A DNA stretch of 64,000 nucleotides from an uncultured Bacteroidales bacterium (lineage in GTDB: Bacteria > Bacteroidota > Bacteroidia > Bacteroidales > UBA932). A program made the position numbers and the translations under genes. This document shows, in pieces, positions 1-7,832 of this stretch. A model generated the notes under the pieces. That model searched no databases and was not told where the DNA came from. It saw only the letters and a list, made by a program, of their open reading frames with translations. The stretch spans positions 1 to 64,000 of the forward strand of contig CALUPK010000007.1 of the NCBI GenBank assembly GCA_944322575.1. Direction: 5' to 3'. Positions within the stretch are counted from its first letter, which is position 1, and every line of letters starts with the position of its first letter.

Positions 1-62
1 ACTTAACATAATCCGGATTGTGTGCGCTTTGCTCACACAATAAAGGTTGGATTATGTTAAGT
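1..62. repeat. Interrupted palindrome resembling an Xer (dif-like) or attC site
   Basis: Perfect 14-bp outer arms (1-14 and 49-62) enclose a second perfect 8-bp inverted pair (17-24 and 34-41). The outer ends ACTTAAC and GTTAAGT fit the integron attC core consensus RYYYAAC/GTTRRRY. The arm TTATGTTAAGT also closely resembles the XerD half of bacterial dif sites, and bases 1-28 have the 11-6-11 layout of such a site. Either reading implies a tyrosine-recombinase target, but a simple hairpin is also possible. The window begins here, so what lies to the left is unknown. Confidence 0.4.
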
Positions 63-189
63 AGCGGATTAATGGCCCGGGTGTTCGAGGCATTCCGACG
101 GAGGGCGGGCGGCTGGCCCGGAGGGCTGAGTGGGAGCAGGGAGTGTCGGACGCTTGCGGCTGACTCTCCCTACCGCTTTGTTTTCTGCC

Positions 190-531
190 GGCGGCCTCGG
201 GGCCGGCGTGTGGGAGGGTCAGCGGTGCGGCTGCCGCAACGGAGCTTGCGGAGTGAGGACGGGGGCACGGCTGAGGCCGCTCTGCCCTTGGGGCAAGGCT
301 CCGGACGGCTTGCCGGGCGGGGGCTTGCGGGTGCTTTTCCGCAGGGAGGCTCCGGGCCCCGGCTTTGGGGCGCTGGGCGTGTGTGGTGGATCCGGGGGCC
401 GGTGCCGGAAGGCGGATGGTATGGGAAGGGTCAGGGAGGCGGCTTTCTGAGCATGGAGCGACCGGCAGCGGAGCCGCAGGCGGAGCGGGAGGGAGTGGAG
501 GGGGAGGAAAGGCGGGTCGCTGACACCGCTG
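190..531. repeat. GC-rich direct repeat, left copy
   Basis: This 342-bp block matches 2361-2701 in the same orientation with scattered substitutions and small indels. It is far richer in GC than the genes it flanks. Several reading frames are open across it, but indels shift the frame between the copies, so coding is unlikely. The stretch from 63 to 189 is also GC-rich but is not repeated in the window. I see no gene between 1 and 603. The repeat could be an intergenic repeat family, a structured RNA or a substrate for homologous recombination. Confidence 0.8.
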
Positions 532-552
532 GATATATTTAAAATAAGGAAT

Positions 553-577
553 AAAATACAAGCATTGCTTGTATTTT
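553..577. promoter_or_regulatory. Perfect inverted repeat over a promoter
   Basis: Twelve-base arms AAAATACAAGCA and TGCTTGTATTTT flank a single central T. The TTG at 569-571 in the right arm lies 20 nt before the -7 box at 592-599, so the palindrome covers the presumed -33 element. That suggests an operator, perhaps for the XRE protein encoded at 1293. It could also act as a terminator for a transcript leaving the GC-rich repeat. Confidence 0.45.
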
Positions 578-599
578 TATGTAGATAGTTTTATCTTTG
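569..599 (+). promoter_or_regulatory. Bacteroidota-type promoter
   Basis: A TTG (569-571) and TATCTTTG (592-599) match the -33 TTG and -7 TAnnTTTG consensus of this phylum. The first ATG of the following gene is only 4 nt beyond the -7 box, so the transcript would start at or next to the start codon. Confidence 0.6.
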
Positions 600-603
600 T
601 GCC

Positions 604-1143
604 ATGATTGCTGATAACGATAGTTCATTTTTAGAGATTTTGGCGGATTGCATTCATGTGAATCGAGTTTCTTTGCCCAAGCTTAGTGCAGCAAGTTTTT
701 TGCTTGGTGTAAGTGTCGAGGAATTGCAGCAGGAACTGCGTCAGAATGACATTTCTATTGTCGATGGGAAGTATCTTACAGATGAGGCTGTTAAGTTTTT
801 ATGTCGTTTGAGGTACATGAGTACCGATGAATGCTGCCACAGTCTGGAGGCTGCTTTGTGGGACAGTGTCAATAACGTATGGTGGAATGAATCAAATCGT
901 TCTTTAGACTTGGCGTTACGGCAAATACGGGCTTTGTCAGTATATTGCTTGACAGCAGAAACTTATAAAATATCACAAGATGTGCCTCCCTGCAGGGTGA
1001 AGTTTACTTTTATTATGACTAATGGATTCCATATCTTTTCTTCGGAGGAAGGTCATATGTCTTTTGCTTGTAAAACAAAGCAAAAACATAAGGCTAACCA
1101 TATTAAAAAACAGAAAAGATATGAAGAGAAAAGAAATAATTAA
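604..1143 (+). CDS. Hypothetical protein, first gene of the repeat-flanked cassette
   Basis: A 179-residue protein I do not recognise. The first 60 residues look helical and could hold a DNA-binding fold (roughly residues 24-50, LPKLSAASFLLGVSVEEL). The C-terminus is very basic, with runs of K, H and R over the last 30 residues. No signal peptide or membrane segment is seen. The gene is AT-rich compared with the chromosomal genes further right, as expected for a transferred cassette. The start codon lies only 4 nt after the -7 box; a leaderless message or a downstream start are both possible. It overlaps the next small gene. Confidence 0.55.
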   Translation: MIADNDSSFLEILADCIHVNRVSLPKLSAASFLLGVSVEELQQELRQNDISIVDGKYLTDEAVKFLCRLRYMSTDECCHSLEAALWDSVNNVWWNESNRSLDLALRQIRALSVYCLTAETYKISQDVPPCRVKFTFIMTNGFHIFSSEEGHMSFACKTKQKHKANHIKKQKRYEEKRNN

Positions 1144-1285
1144 TGCTGTAATGAACAGCGATTTAACGTATGAACAAAAGAAATATATAGTAGAGCAGAT
1201 TAATAGGAATAACTTAGTAGATTCAGTTACTGTAATTTTAAAAATGTTAGGTTTGGGGACAAAGATAATGTCTTTATTGGATTGA
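1121..1285 (+). CDS. Small hypothetical protein (54 aa)
   Basis: An ORF of 54 codons starting at ATG 1121, inside the last 23 nt of the upstream gene in another frame, and ending 7 nt before the XRE gene. The frame is open further upstream, but the ATG at 1121 is the first start that limits the overlap. The product is charged at its start (MKRKEI) and ends in a short hydrophobic stretch (VTVILKMLGLGTKIMSLL). The tight packing suggests translational coupling. No family is recognised; it may be a toxin-like or accessory peptide, or not expressed. Confidence 0.4.
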   Translation: MKRKEIINAVMNSDLTYEQKKYIVEQINRNNLVDSVTVILKMLGLGTKIMSLLD

Positions 1286-1292
1286 TATTGTC

Positions 1293-1574
1293 ATGGATAT
1301 CGGAAATGCCGTCAGGGCTATTAGAAAAGAAAGGGGCATGACGCAGAAGAAGCTTGCGGAGAGGAGCGGACTTTCCGCAAATGCGTTGTGCAGTATCGAA
1401 AAGAATGTATCGTTTCCTTCGAAGGAGACGGTAAAAAGGATATGTGAGGCGTTGGATATACCTGTGTCGTATCTCCTTTTCTTTTCTATATCTGATGAGG
1501 ATATTCCGGCAGAGAAGCTAAGTATTTTTCAGGGTTTGAAAAATCCTATACGCGATATTCTGTTGAAGAAATAA
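1293..1574 (+). CDS. XRE-family helix-turn-helix regulator
   Basis: A 93-residue protein. Residues 4-58 form a typical HTH_3 (Cro/CI-like) domain: VRAIRKERGMTQKKLAERSG, then LSANALCSIEKN as the recognition helix region and VKRICEALDIPVSYLL as the closing helices. The remaining 30 residues are a short tail without a ligand domain. Small stand-alone XRE proteins usually control neighbouring genes in defence or toxin cassettes. The obvious local target is the palindrome at 553-577 in front of the cassette promoter; that link is inference. It begins 7 nt after the preceding small ORF. Confidence 0.85.
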   Translation: MDIGNAVRAIRKERGMTQKKLAERSGLSANALCSIEKNVSFPSKETVKRICEALDIPVSYLLFFSISDEDIPAEKLSIFQGLKNPIRDILLKK

Positions 1575-1602
1575 GTTTCTAACGGCTTGATTTTTACATA
1601 TT

Positions 1603-2346
1603 ATGGCTTTCAAAAGTTCTGTAATAGAGGCACTGGGGTATTATGTGTACTGTCTGGTGGATCCGAGGGACAATAGGATTTTCTATGTCGGTAAAGGACG
1701 TGGGAATAGGGTTTTTGAACATGTTAAGGAGGCATTGTTCGAATGCGGTGATACTCCTAAGAGAGGACGAATAAGAGAGATAGAAAAATGCGGGCTGCAT
1801 GTGAGGTGTTATATTGTACGGCACAGGCTTTCAGAGGAAGAGGCGTATTTAGTTGAGTCTGTACTTATTGATATGTTGACTTTCAGGGACTTCAATTTAG
1901 AATCAACATTGACTAATATTCAAGCCGGGCATCATCAGTGGGATGAGGGGATAAAGCGGGTGGAGGAAATTAATGCTATGTATGATTGTGCTCCCTTGGA
2001 AAGGGTCGGTGATGACCGCCTGCTGCTGGTAAATCTTAACAAGTCGTATTCGGGAAAGGCGAAGGAGCGGATATATCAACGTAAGAATGACTATGAGAGG
2101 ACTCGGAAGTATTGGAAAGTGAATATTGAAAGGGCTGAGAGTGTGGATTATGTCCTTGGGGTGTACAAAGGTGTTGTCAGAACTGTGTATAGGCCGGTTA
2201 GGTGGGAGCGTGTACAGAGGGATGGTTATGTGGCGGAGGATGGAAGATATATGTTTGAGGGGGAGGCTGTTGAGGATTCTCCGTATCTGAATAAGGATGT
2301 GTCGCAGTTTATGAAGGGGCAGACTATCCGTTATATTCCAGACTGA
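1603..2346 (+). CDS. GIY-YIG nuclease-domain protein (LEM-3-like)
   Basis: A 247-residue protein. Residues 12-44 carry a GIY-YIG signature: YYVYCLVDP, then IFYVGKGRGNRVFEH. An acidic position sits in the helix AYLVESVLIDML (about residues 82-93), where the family has its metal-binding glutamate. This arrangement resembles the LEM-3-like subfamily of bacterial GIY-YIG endonucleases. The C-terminal 80 residues, containing VLGVYKGVVRTVYRPVRW, look like the small accessory domain often following such nucleases. A nuclease with an XRE regulator inside a repeat-bounded cassette suggests a defence or element-maintenance role (inference). Confidence 0.75.
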   Translation: MAFKSSVIEALGYYVYCLVDPRDNRIFYVGKGRGNRVFEHVKEALFECGDTPKRGRIREIEKCGLHVRCYIVRHRLSEEEAYLVESVLIDMLTFRDFNLESTLTNIQAGHHQWDEGIKRVEEINAMYDCAPLERVGDDRLLLVNLNKSYSGKAKERIYQRKNDYERTRKYWKVNIERAESVDYVLGVYKGVVRTVYRPVRWERVQRDGYVAEDGRYMFEGEAVEDSPYLNKDVSQFMKGQTIRYIPD

Positions 2347-2360
2347 TCAATGCGGTTTCA

Positions 2361-2701
2361 GGCGGCCTCGAGGCCGGCGTGTGGGATGGTCAGCGGTGCG
2401 GTTACCGTGGGCGGAGCCTGCGGAGTGAGGACAATCGCACGGCTGAGGCCGCTCTGCCCTTGGGGCAAGGCTCCCGACGGCTTGCCGGGCGGGGGCTTGC
2501 GGGTGCTTTTCCGCAGGGAGGCTCCGGGCCTCGGCTTGTGGGGTTGGGATGTGCGGTGGCGCCGGGGGCCGGTGCCGGAAGGCGGACGGTATGGAAAGGG
2601 TCAGGGTGGCGGCTTTCTGAGCTCGGAGCGACCGGGAGCGGAGCTGTAGGCGGAGCGGGAGGGAGTGGAGAGGGAGGAAAGGCGGCTCGCTGACACCGCT
2701 G
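2361..2701. repeat. GC-rich direct repeat, right copy
   Basis: This is the 341-bp partner of 190-531, starting GGCGGCCTCG and ending GCTGACACCGCTG in both copies. It begins 14 nt after the stop codon of the GIY-YIG gene. The intervening cassette (604-2346) is AT-rich. No gene is supported between 2347 and 2779; from 2702 to 2779 I see only AT-rich spacer. Confidence 0.8.
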
Positions 2702-2779
2702 ATTATTGTGACAACAAGTTATTGCGAGATTAGCAAGTGGCAGTTTGTAATTTGCTCGTGGTTTTAGACGTAGTATAAA

Positions 2780-3622
2780 TTATTTTGTTATGCTTTGTCT
2801 AGTTTTTAAAAATGATTCTATAGTTTCAATTATGCAGTGAGACTTGAATACAATCCCTAAATCTAGCATTTGACTTGTTTTAACAAAGGGTATGTCTTTT
2901 ACGGGAATATTTATAATTTCTATCTTATTTATATCCTGTTTTATGAGCACTGATGCTACAATGCCCATGAATATAAATCGGGTTTTCGATTGTTTGTCAA
3001 AACCTTGCTTGCTTGTGCCTCCAGTATTGCATATGAAGACAGGGCTTCCGCTGGAGCCCGGAAATATTGAGGCATCGATGAGAAATATTGGCTTCCCTTC
3101 AAAATCTATGTTTGCAGGAGTGGCGGTTATGCCTTTTCTTACTATAGGTAATAAGTTCTTTTTATCATATATGCCGTTTGGGTATCCTATAATAAGGATA
3201 TCTTCTATTGCATCAACCTCTTTGATATTTTCTTGCTTCAGGGCATATATTAATGGTATTGCCTTGAAAAATATATTAATATTCTCTTTTTTTAATTTGT
3301 TCAGAAATGGAACAATAGGTGCGATAGCAATATCAATGTTAGGATTATTATGTCCAAACCAAATTTTTTCGAAATCGTTGAAAATTAGTGAGTATTTGCG
3401 CCCTAAATCAGGCTGGTCGTTTTTGGATAAGTTAAATTGAAGAATTCCTTTTACAGCGTCCTTGATTACATGCTTGTTTGTTACGATAAAATAGTAATCA
3501 CCTTCTTCGCGATGATATGAAACAATACAACCAGTACCGATGCTGGAGGAATTGGTTTTTGTTAGACATTCAATTCTGACTGTCGTAAAAATTAGATTTT
3601 CATAAAGAGAAGTAATTTCCAT
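2780..3622 (-). CDS. Trypsin-like serine protease
   Basis: A 280-residue cytoplasmic protein without a signal peptide. It has a chymotrypsin-fold triad in the expected order: His in IVTNKHVIKD (about residue 50), Asp in NIDIAIAPIV (about 97), and Ser in IFPGSSGSPVFI (about 192). Trypsin_2 proteins of this size, without PDZ domains, occur in bacterial defence islands, where they are thought to cleave a partner protein. It is transcribed away from the KAP-like ATPase gene from a shared 70-bp region; -7 box TATATTTG lies at 3640-3647 on this strand. The AT-rich composition matches the neighbouring NTPase gene. Whether the pair works together is inference. Confidence 0.75.
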   Translation of the reverse strand: MEITSLYENLIFTTVRIECLTKTNSSSIGTGCIVSYHREEGDYYFIVTNKHVIKDAVKGILQFNLSKNDQPDLGRKYSLIFNDFEKIWFGHNNPNIDIAIAPIVPFLNKLKKENINIFFKAIPLIYALKQENIKEVDAIEDILIIGYPNGIYDKKNLLPIVRKGITATPANIDFEGKPIFLIDASIFPGSSGSPVFICNTGGTSKQGFDKQSKTRFIFMGIVASVLIKQDINKIEIINIPVKDIPFVKTSQMLDLGIVFKSHCIIETIESFLKTRQSITK

Positions 3623-3639
3623 AAGTGCTTTATTTTTTA

Positions 3640-3666
3640 CAAATATACTGAATTTGAGTATATTTG
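3640..3666. promoter_or_regulatory. Divergent promoters for the protease and NTPase genes
   Basis: TATATTTG occurs on the minus strand at 3640-3647 (protease) and on the plus strand at 3659-3666 (NTPase). The two -7 boxes face apart with only 11 bp between them, so binding of polymerase at one should interfere with the other. Confidence 0.6.
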
Positions 3667-3692
3667 AATATCGATAGTAAAAGTATTGAAGA

Positions 3693-5657
3693 ATGCATAA
3701 CTTGAAGGAAAAAATTAATCCTGTTGAGGATGGTGTTTTGAATTATTTGAGCATGGAGGTCTCCGGAGCATTGTTGGTAACGGGTGACTGGGGTTGTGGT
3801 AAAACGTATCATTTTAAAAATTATCTTTTCCCGGAGATAAGAAAAATGCACAGGGTACCTGTAATGGTTTCTTTGTTCGGTCTTAAGGACGTCAAGGAGT
3901 TACCAGAGAAAATTTTGTGTGCATATTTGGAGAATATAGGAAAGAAAAAATTTCCTATAGGCAAAGTTGTCGCCTCTGCAAAGAATGCAATTAAGTCAGT
4001 ACCTGCTCTTTCTAAATATGTGGATGTTAGTCAATTACTGAAAGAAGGTGAGGGCTTGTACTATTTTGTTCCTGCAGAAAAGGTCGTTATATGCTTTGAT
4101 GATTTGGAACGTGCTATAGAAACTATAAATATAAACGAGATATTGGGAGCGGTAAATAATCTGGTGGAAAATAAGGGATATAAAGTTGTTGTGATAGCCA
4201 ATGAAAACTATATTAGGGAAAAAAGTGAAGAAGAGAATTCTGGGTTGCTGGTTTTTAAAGAAAAGGTGGTGGAGAAGACATTAACTTATGTCCCAGATAT
4301 TGTGACTGTTTTTAAGGGAATAGTGTATTCCTATAAAGACGATGATTTCAGTAAGTTTATGTCTGATCCAGATGTCGTAAGATCAGTTGATCCTGATGGA
4401 GAGTGTGCTGCCAGGTACCCAGATATGAAGATGCGTTTATCGAATATTAGAATGCTGAAGTTTGCGATAGAGCATTTTCATGTGGTTTTTTCATTGTATA
4501 AGGAAAATGGGAAAGATTTTAATGAAGACAGGATAGTTTGCTGGAAGCTCAAGAATTATTGGTGTTTTGTTTTGGGAGTGTCCATTGAGTATAAGCGGAA
4601 TAATATTACCTATGATGATGATAGAGGATTGTCAGAGTATTATAGTATTGTGAAATTTGATGCAGGTACCGAGGCTACGGATACAAATAAGTATTCTTTT
4701 GCGGAAGGTGACGGGATGGCGAAGGTTGGTCAGAATAAAGTAAGCGAAAATGCTAAATATTCTGAAAATTTTTTCAGACATTATTTAAAGAGGATGTCCT
4801 TGGAACCGATTTTTCATAAGCCGCTATATGATTTTGTTACTGCAGGGGTAAAGATTGATTATCAGTGTCTTGATAAGAAAATGGATGAGAAAATCAATTT
4901 GAAGGATGGAAAAATAAATCCTGCGCATGAATTGCTGAATCAGTTTATGGCGGGGTTCTGGTTGTTTAAAAATGAGGAGATAGCTGGCAAACTTCAAGAT
5001 TTATTGAGATATGTCAGGGATGCAGAATATGAGGACTACGCATCGTATCTAAATGCATCTGTTTTTGTTTATATGTTGAGAGACTATTTTGATGCAAATG
5101 AAGACCAAATGGAGTCTGATGTCAAACGTGGGATAGATGTGTTTGTTGAAAGACGGGCAATTAATTTTTTCGACAGAAGGGATGTGCAGATGCTGAGAGA
5201 CAGAGTGTCAGAAAATGTACGGTGGGTTGCTGATTATATTCTGAGTAGAATTGATGTTAAAATCGAAAGGGAAAGCAAAGTTACAGCTGTCAGGTTGCAG
5301 AATCTGTTCTGTACGGATATGGCGGCATTTACGAAAGAAATGCTTCCAGGAAGGGATGATTTTACTCCGAAGTATTTGGGATTTTCTATATTGGATAATT
5401 TTGACCGGAGAGTGGTGATGCGGCGGGTACAGAATATGGAGCCTAGCGATGTGATGATGCTGGCAGATTTCATAGAAAAACGTTATGTGGTTTCAAGAAT
5501 AGAGCAGAACGCTAAGGACTTACCTTTCTTAAAAGCGATGAAGGACGGGATTGATGGAATAGATTTCGGTAAAACTAAATTGTCTAATTTCGTCATAGGG
5601 AAAAATCTTAAACCCGTGATAGAAAAGGCAATCGGAATTTTAAATGGCGAATGGTGA
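3693..5657 (+). CDS. KAP-like P-loop NTPase, probable defence protein
   Basis: A 654-residue protein. Walker A is GDWGCGKT at residues 31-38 and Walker B is VVICFDDLER at 131-140, followed by a sensor-like strand KVVVIANENYI. The layout, a P-loop close to the N-terminus and a long helical C-terminal half, resembles KAP-family or related STAND-like P-loop NTPases common in phage-exclusion genes. I see no transmembrane segments and no recognisable nuclease domain in the C-terminal 400 residues. The gene is AT-rich. It stands alone on this strand, divergent from the protease gene and convergent with a methyltransferase gene. The function is inferred from fold and context only. Confidence 0.65.
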   Translation: MHNLKEKINPVEDGVLNYLSMEVSGALLVTGDWGCGKTYHFKNYLFPEIRKMHRVPVMVSLFGLKDVKELPEKILCAYLENIGKKKFPIGKVVASAKNAIKSVPALSKYVDVSQLLKEGEGLYYFVPAEKVVICFDDLERAIETININEILGAVNNLVENKGYKVVVIANENYIREKSEEENSGLLVFKEKVVEKTLTYVPDIVTVFKGIVYSYKDDDFSKFMSDPDVVRSVDPDGECAARYPDMKMRLSNIRMLKFAIEHFHVVFSLYKENGKDFNEDRIVCWKLKNYWCFVLGVSIEYKRNNITYDDDRGLSEYYSIVKFDAGTEATDTNKYSFAEGDGMAKVGQNKVSENAKYSENFFRHYLKRMSLEPIFHKPLYDFVTAGVKIDYQCLDKKMDEKINLKDGKINPAHELLNQFMAGFWLFKNEEIAGKLQDLLRYVRDAEYEDYASYLNASVFVYMLRDYFDANEDQMESDVKRGIDVFVERRAINFFDRRDVQMLRDRVSENVRWVADYILSRIDVKIERESKVTAVRLQNLFCTDMAAFTKEMLPGRDDFTPKYLGFSILDNFDRRVVMRRVQNMEPSDVMMLADFIEKRYVVSRIEQNAKDLPFLKAMKDGIDGIDFGKTKLSNFVIGKNLKPVIEKAIGILNGEW

Positions 5658-5753
5658 AAGGATGCAAAATCTTTATGAAGGGTTGATAATCTCAAACTAT
5701 GAAACGCATAATAGAAAAATCTGACAAAAGATGCTAAGGTAATATGTCGGATA

Positions 5754-7007
5754 TCAAATAATCAGGCTGCGTGCTATTTCGTGTACGATATTGATATTGA
5801 CTGAGTTTCCAAGTGCTTTGAATGCTGCCGGCAGGGTTTTGGGCAGCTGGATGTCGTCTGGTATTGATTGTATTCTGGCGCCTTCTCTTTTGGAGATGTA
5901 CCTCTTTTTCCATCCGATTATCGGCATTTGAGTTCTTACTGTTACGAGTGAGGGGAAGAAGTCTGTCTGCTTTACACGGACACCGGAGCCTCTGAACTGT
6001 ATGATGTGATTCCACAAGTTATGGTCTGAGCCGGGGCAGTTCCATTCTAATTTCTGCCAGCTTTCCAGTTGGATGGATTTGATTTTAGGGAGAATGATGT
6101 CTATGCTTGATCTGTTCTCCTCATAAAAGCGTCTGTTCTGTTTTATGAAGTTCTGTTTCCATTTAGGGATTATACCCTTTTGATGCTGGATGTAATTAGG
6201 TAATTGGGCAAGTATTTCTGCCTTATTCAGTCCATATAGAGGGATTCCGAAGCGTCCTTTGTATTTCCAAAGGGCTTCGGCTTCTATTTCGGAGTAATCG
6301 ATGTTTTCTACTGGATATGTGGCTCCGAACTCCATACTCCACAGTGGAGAGTATGGTTTTATTCCCGGAGGTAATAAATCGAGGAACTGCTGCCAGGTGT
6401 CCAGTACTTCCAGCTTTTCCGGTTCGATCTTTAACGAGGGGTCATCTGTTGAATCGTCTATTATGGAGCGGACATCGGTCTTCACAGGTTTTGAATCGAA
6501 CCATTCAAAATGACCGAGGCCGTTGATACTGCCTACAATAAAGATTCGTTCTCTATGCTGGGGGATGCCTATCTCATGAGGTGAAATAATCCGCTTGTCT
6601 ACGGAATAGCCCAACTCTTCTAAATGCTCCTTGATATACTGCCAGGTTCTCCCGCTGTCATGCTTTTCCAGGTTTCTTACATTTTCTAAAATAAAGTATC
6701 TGGGTCTATGATATGACAGGATCTCTATTACGCTGTTTATCAGGAGGCCTCTGTCTTCCTGCATGCCTTTCTGGCGGCCGGCTTTAGAGAATGGCTGACA
6801 TGGGAATCCTGCGCATAGAATATCGTGCGCGGGGATATCTTCAACTGGTATTTTGGTGATATCACCAGCTACATCTACTCCGAAGTTCTGCCTGTACAAA
6901 GATTTGAGTTCGGGTACAATTTCAGAGGCGAAGACACACTCGTGTCCCAGCCTTCTCAATGCGATATGGAAACCGCCCAAACCGGCGAATAGGTCTATGA
7001 AATACAT
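5754..7007 (-). CDS. DNA (cytosine-5) methyltransferase
   Basis: A 417-residue m5C methyltransferase. Motif I is DLFAGLGGF (residues 5-13), motif IV is GFPCQPFS with catalytic Cys70, motif VI is ENV, motif VIII is QHRERIFIVG and motif X is LGNSVNINIVHEIA at the C-terminus. The target-recognition region between VIII and X is long (about 190 residues). The protein should methylate cytosine at a specific site and protect host DNA. Its start overlaps the end of the upstream gene by 13 bp, placing it last in a three-gene operon with a putative nuclease and a ParB-like protein. Confidence 0.92.
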   Translation of the reverse strand: MYFIDLFAGLGGFHIALRRLGHECVFASEIVPELKSLYRQNFGVDVAGDITKIPVEDIPAHDILCAGFPCQPFSKAGRQKGMQEDRGLLINSVIEILSYHRPRYFILENVRNLEKHDSGRTWQYIKEHLEELGYSVDKRIISPHEIGIPQHRERIFIVGSINGLGHFEWFDSKPVKTDVRSIIDDSTDDPSLKIEPEKLEVLDTWQQFLDLLPPGIKPYSPLWSMEFGATYPVENIDYSEIEAEALWKYKGRFGIPLYGLNKAEILAQLPNYIQHQKGIIPKWKQNFIKQNRRFYEENRSSIDIILPKIKSIQLESWQKLEWNCPGSDHNLWNHIIQFRGSGVRVKQTDFFPSLVTVRTQMPIIGWKKRYISKREGARIQSIPDDIQLPKTLPAAFKALGNSVNINIVHEIARSLII

Positions 7008-7831
7008 AGCTGTGTCCTCCAGTTCTCCAAATCCTCCTGTATCTTGTCCTGGGGCACATAGTATCCCATTATTCTCGTTCTATCAAAAAGCAATCCATTA
7101 TCCCGCGACGCACTATGGAAATTTTCTGTAGGTATAATCCCTGCGATTGCAAGGCATGTAATAGGATTGTTCTTGAAATGAATATATTGTCCCCAGTGCT
7201 GTATCTTAGAGTATACATGTTTCTCTTTCCAGTTTTTCCCTATGGTCGCGTCGGTTAAAACAATGATCTGATTGCCCCTTTCATCCAGTGGCTTATAAGT
7301 CACAATGTCTATGCCGCCGTCCTTGGCATGGGCGGGCATCAAGGATAAGTCACCTATGCTTTCTTTGGTTTCTTGCACCAATTTATGTATTTTTTCCTTG
7401 ATGGTCTGGTCATTGTTCCCGAAGGAGGTGAGAATAGAACATGGCGTGTTGAGGTAATTCTTTATAGCGGACTCTACGATGCGCTCAAACAGAGTAGTGA
7501 TATCGCGTGTTGATTGATAGCCGCCGTTCAAAGAATAGTACAGACAAAACAGATAGTGAAGATTCTGCTGCCGCAGGCTGTCATTGTCAAAGTTAGATAT
7601 GACGGTATCTCCCTTTAGCTTATAGGGCTTATAAGAGCCGTACAATTTCAATCTCTGAAGCAAGGCATCCTTGATGTCTTTTTTCTGCGATGTGCCGCTG
7701 GACACCTCTTCATCATCTGTATTATCATCTTCTGTGTAGTAAGAATCTATGCCGCATTGTCCTTTAAGGAATGCAGTGTATTCAATGTAATCACAAATAG
7801 ATGGTATGTCGTTAGATGAAAGTGTCGTCAT
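6995..7831 (-). CDS. Putative restriction endonuclease partner of the methyltransferase
   Basis: A 278-residue protein not clearly recognised. A stretch at about residues 170-200 looks like a PD-(D/E)XK core: GGIDIV with Asp175, then IIVLTDATIGKNW with Asp194 and Lys199. The second half-motif is not canonical, so the nuclease assignment is tentative. Position supports it: the gene sits 1 nt after the ParB-like gene and overlaps the m5C methyltransferase start, as a cognate restriction gene would. A non-catalytic accessory subunit is the alternative. Confidence 0.45.
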   Translation of the reverse strand: MTTLSSNDIPSICDYIEYTAFLKGQCGIDSYYTEDDNTDDEEVSSGTSQKKDIKDALLQRLKLYGSYKPYKLKGDTVISNFDNDSLRQQNLHYLFCLYYSLNGGYQSTRDITTLFERIVESAIKNYLNTPCSILTSFGNNDQTIKEKIHKLVQETKESIGDLSLMPAHAKDGGIDIVTYKPLDERGNQIIVLTDATIGKNWKEKHVYSKIQHWGQYIHFKNNPITCLAIAGIIPTENFHSASRDNGLLFDRTRIMGYYVPQDKIQEDLENWRTQLCIS

Positions 7832-7832
7832 T

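Noticed and set aside
18..561. Overlapping open frames of 100-174 codons on both strands
   Set aside because: They lie in the GC-rich repeat, frames shift between the repeat copies, and the predicted proteins have no family features.
2350..2693. Two plus-strand frames in the right repeat copy
   Set aside because: Same GC-rich repeat; conservation between copies does not respect codon frame.
2892..3440. 182-codon plus-strand frame
   Set aside because: Shadow of the trypsin-like protease gene, which has a recognisable catalytic triad on the other strand.
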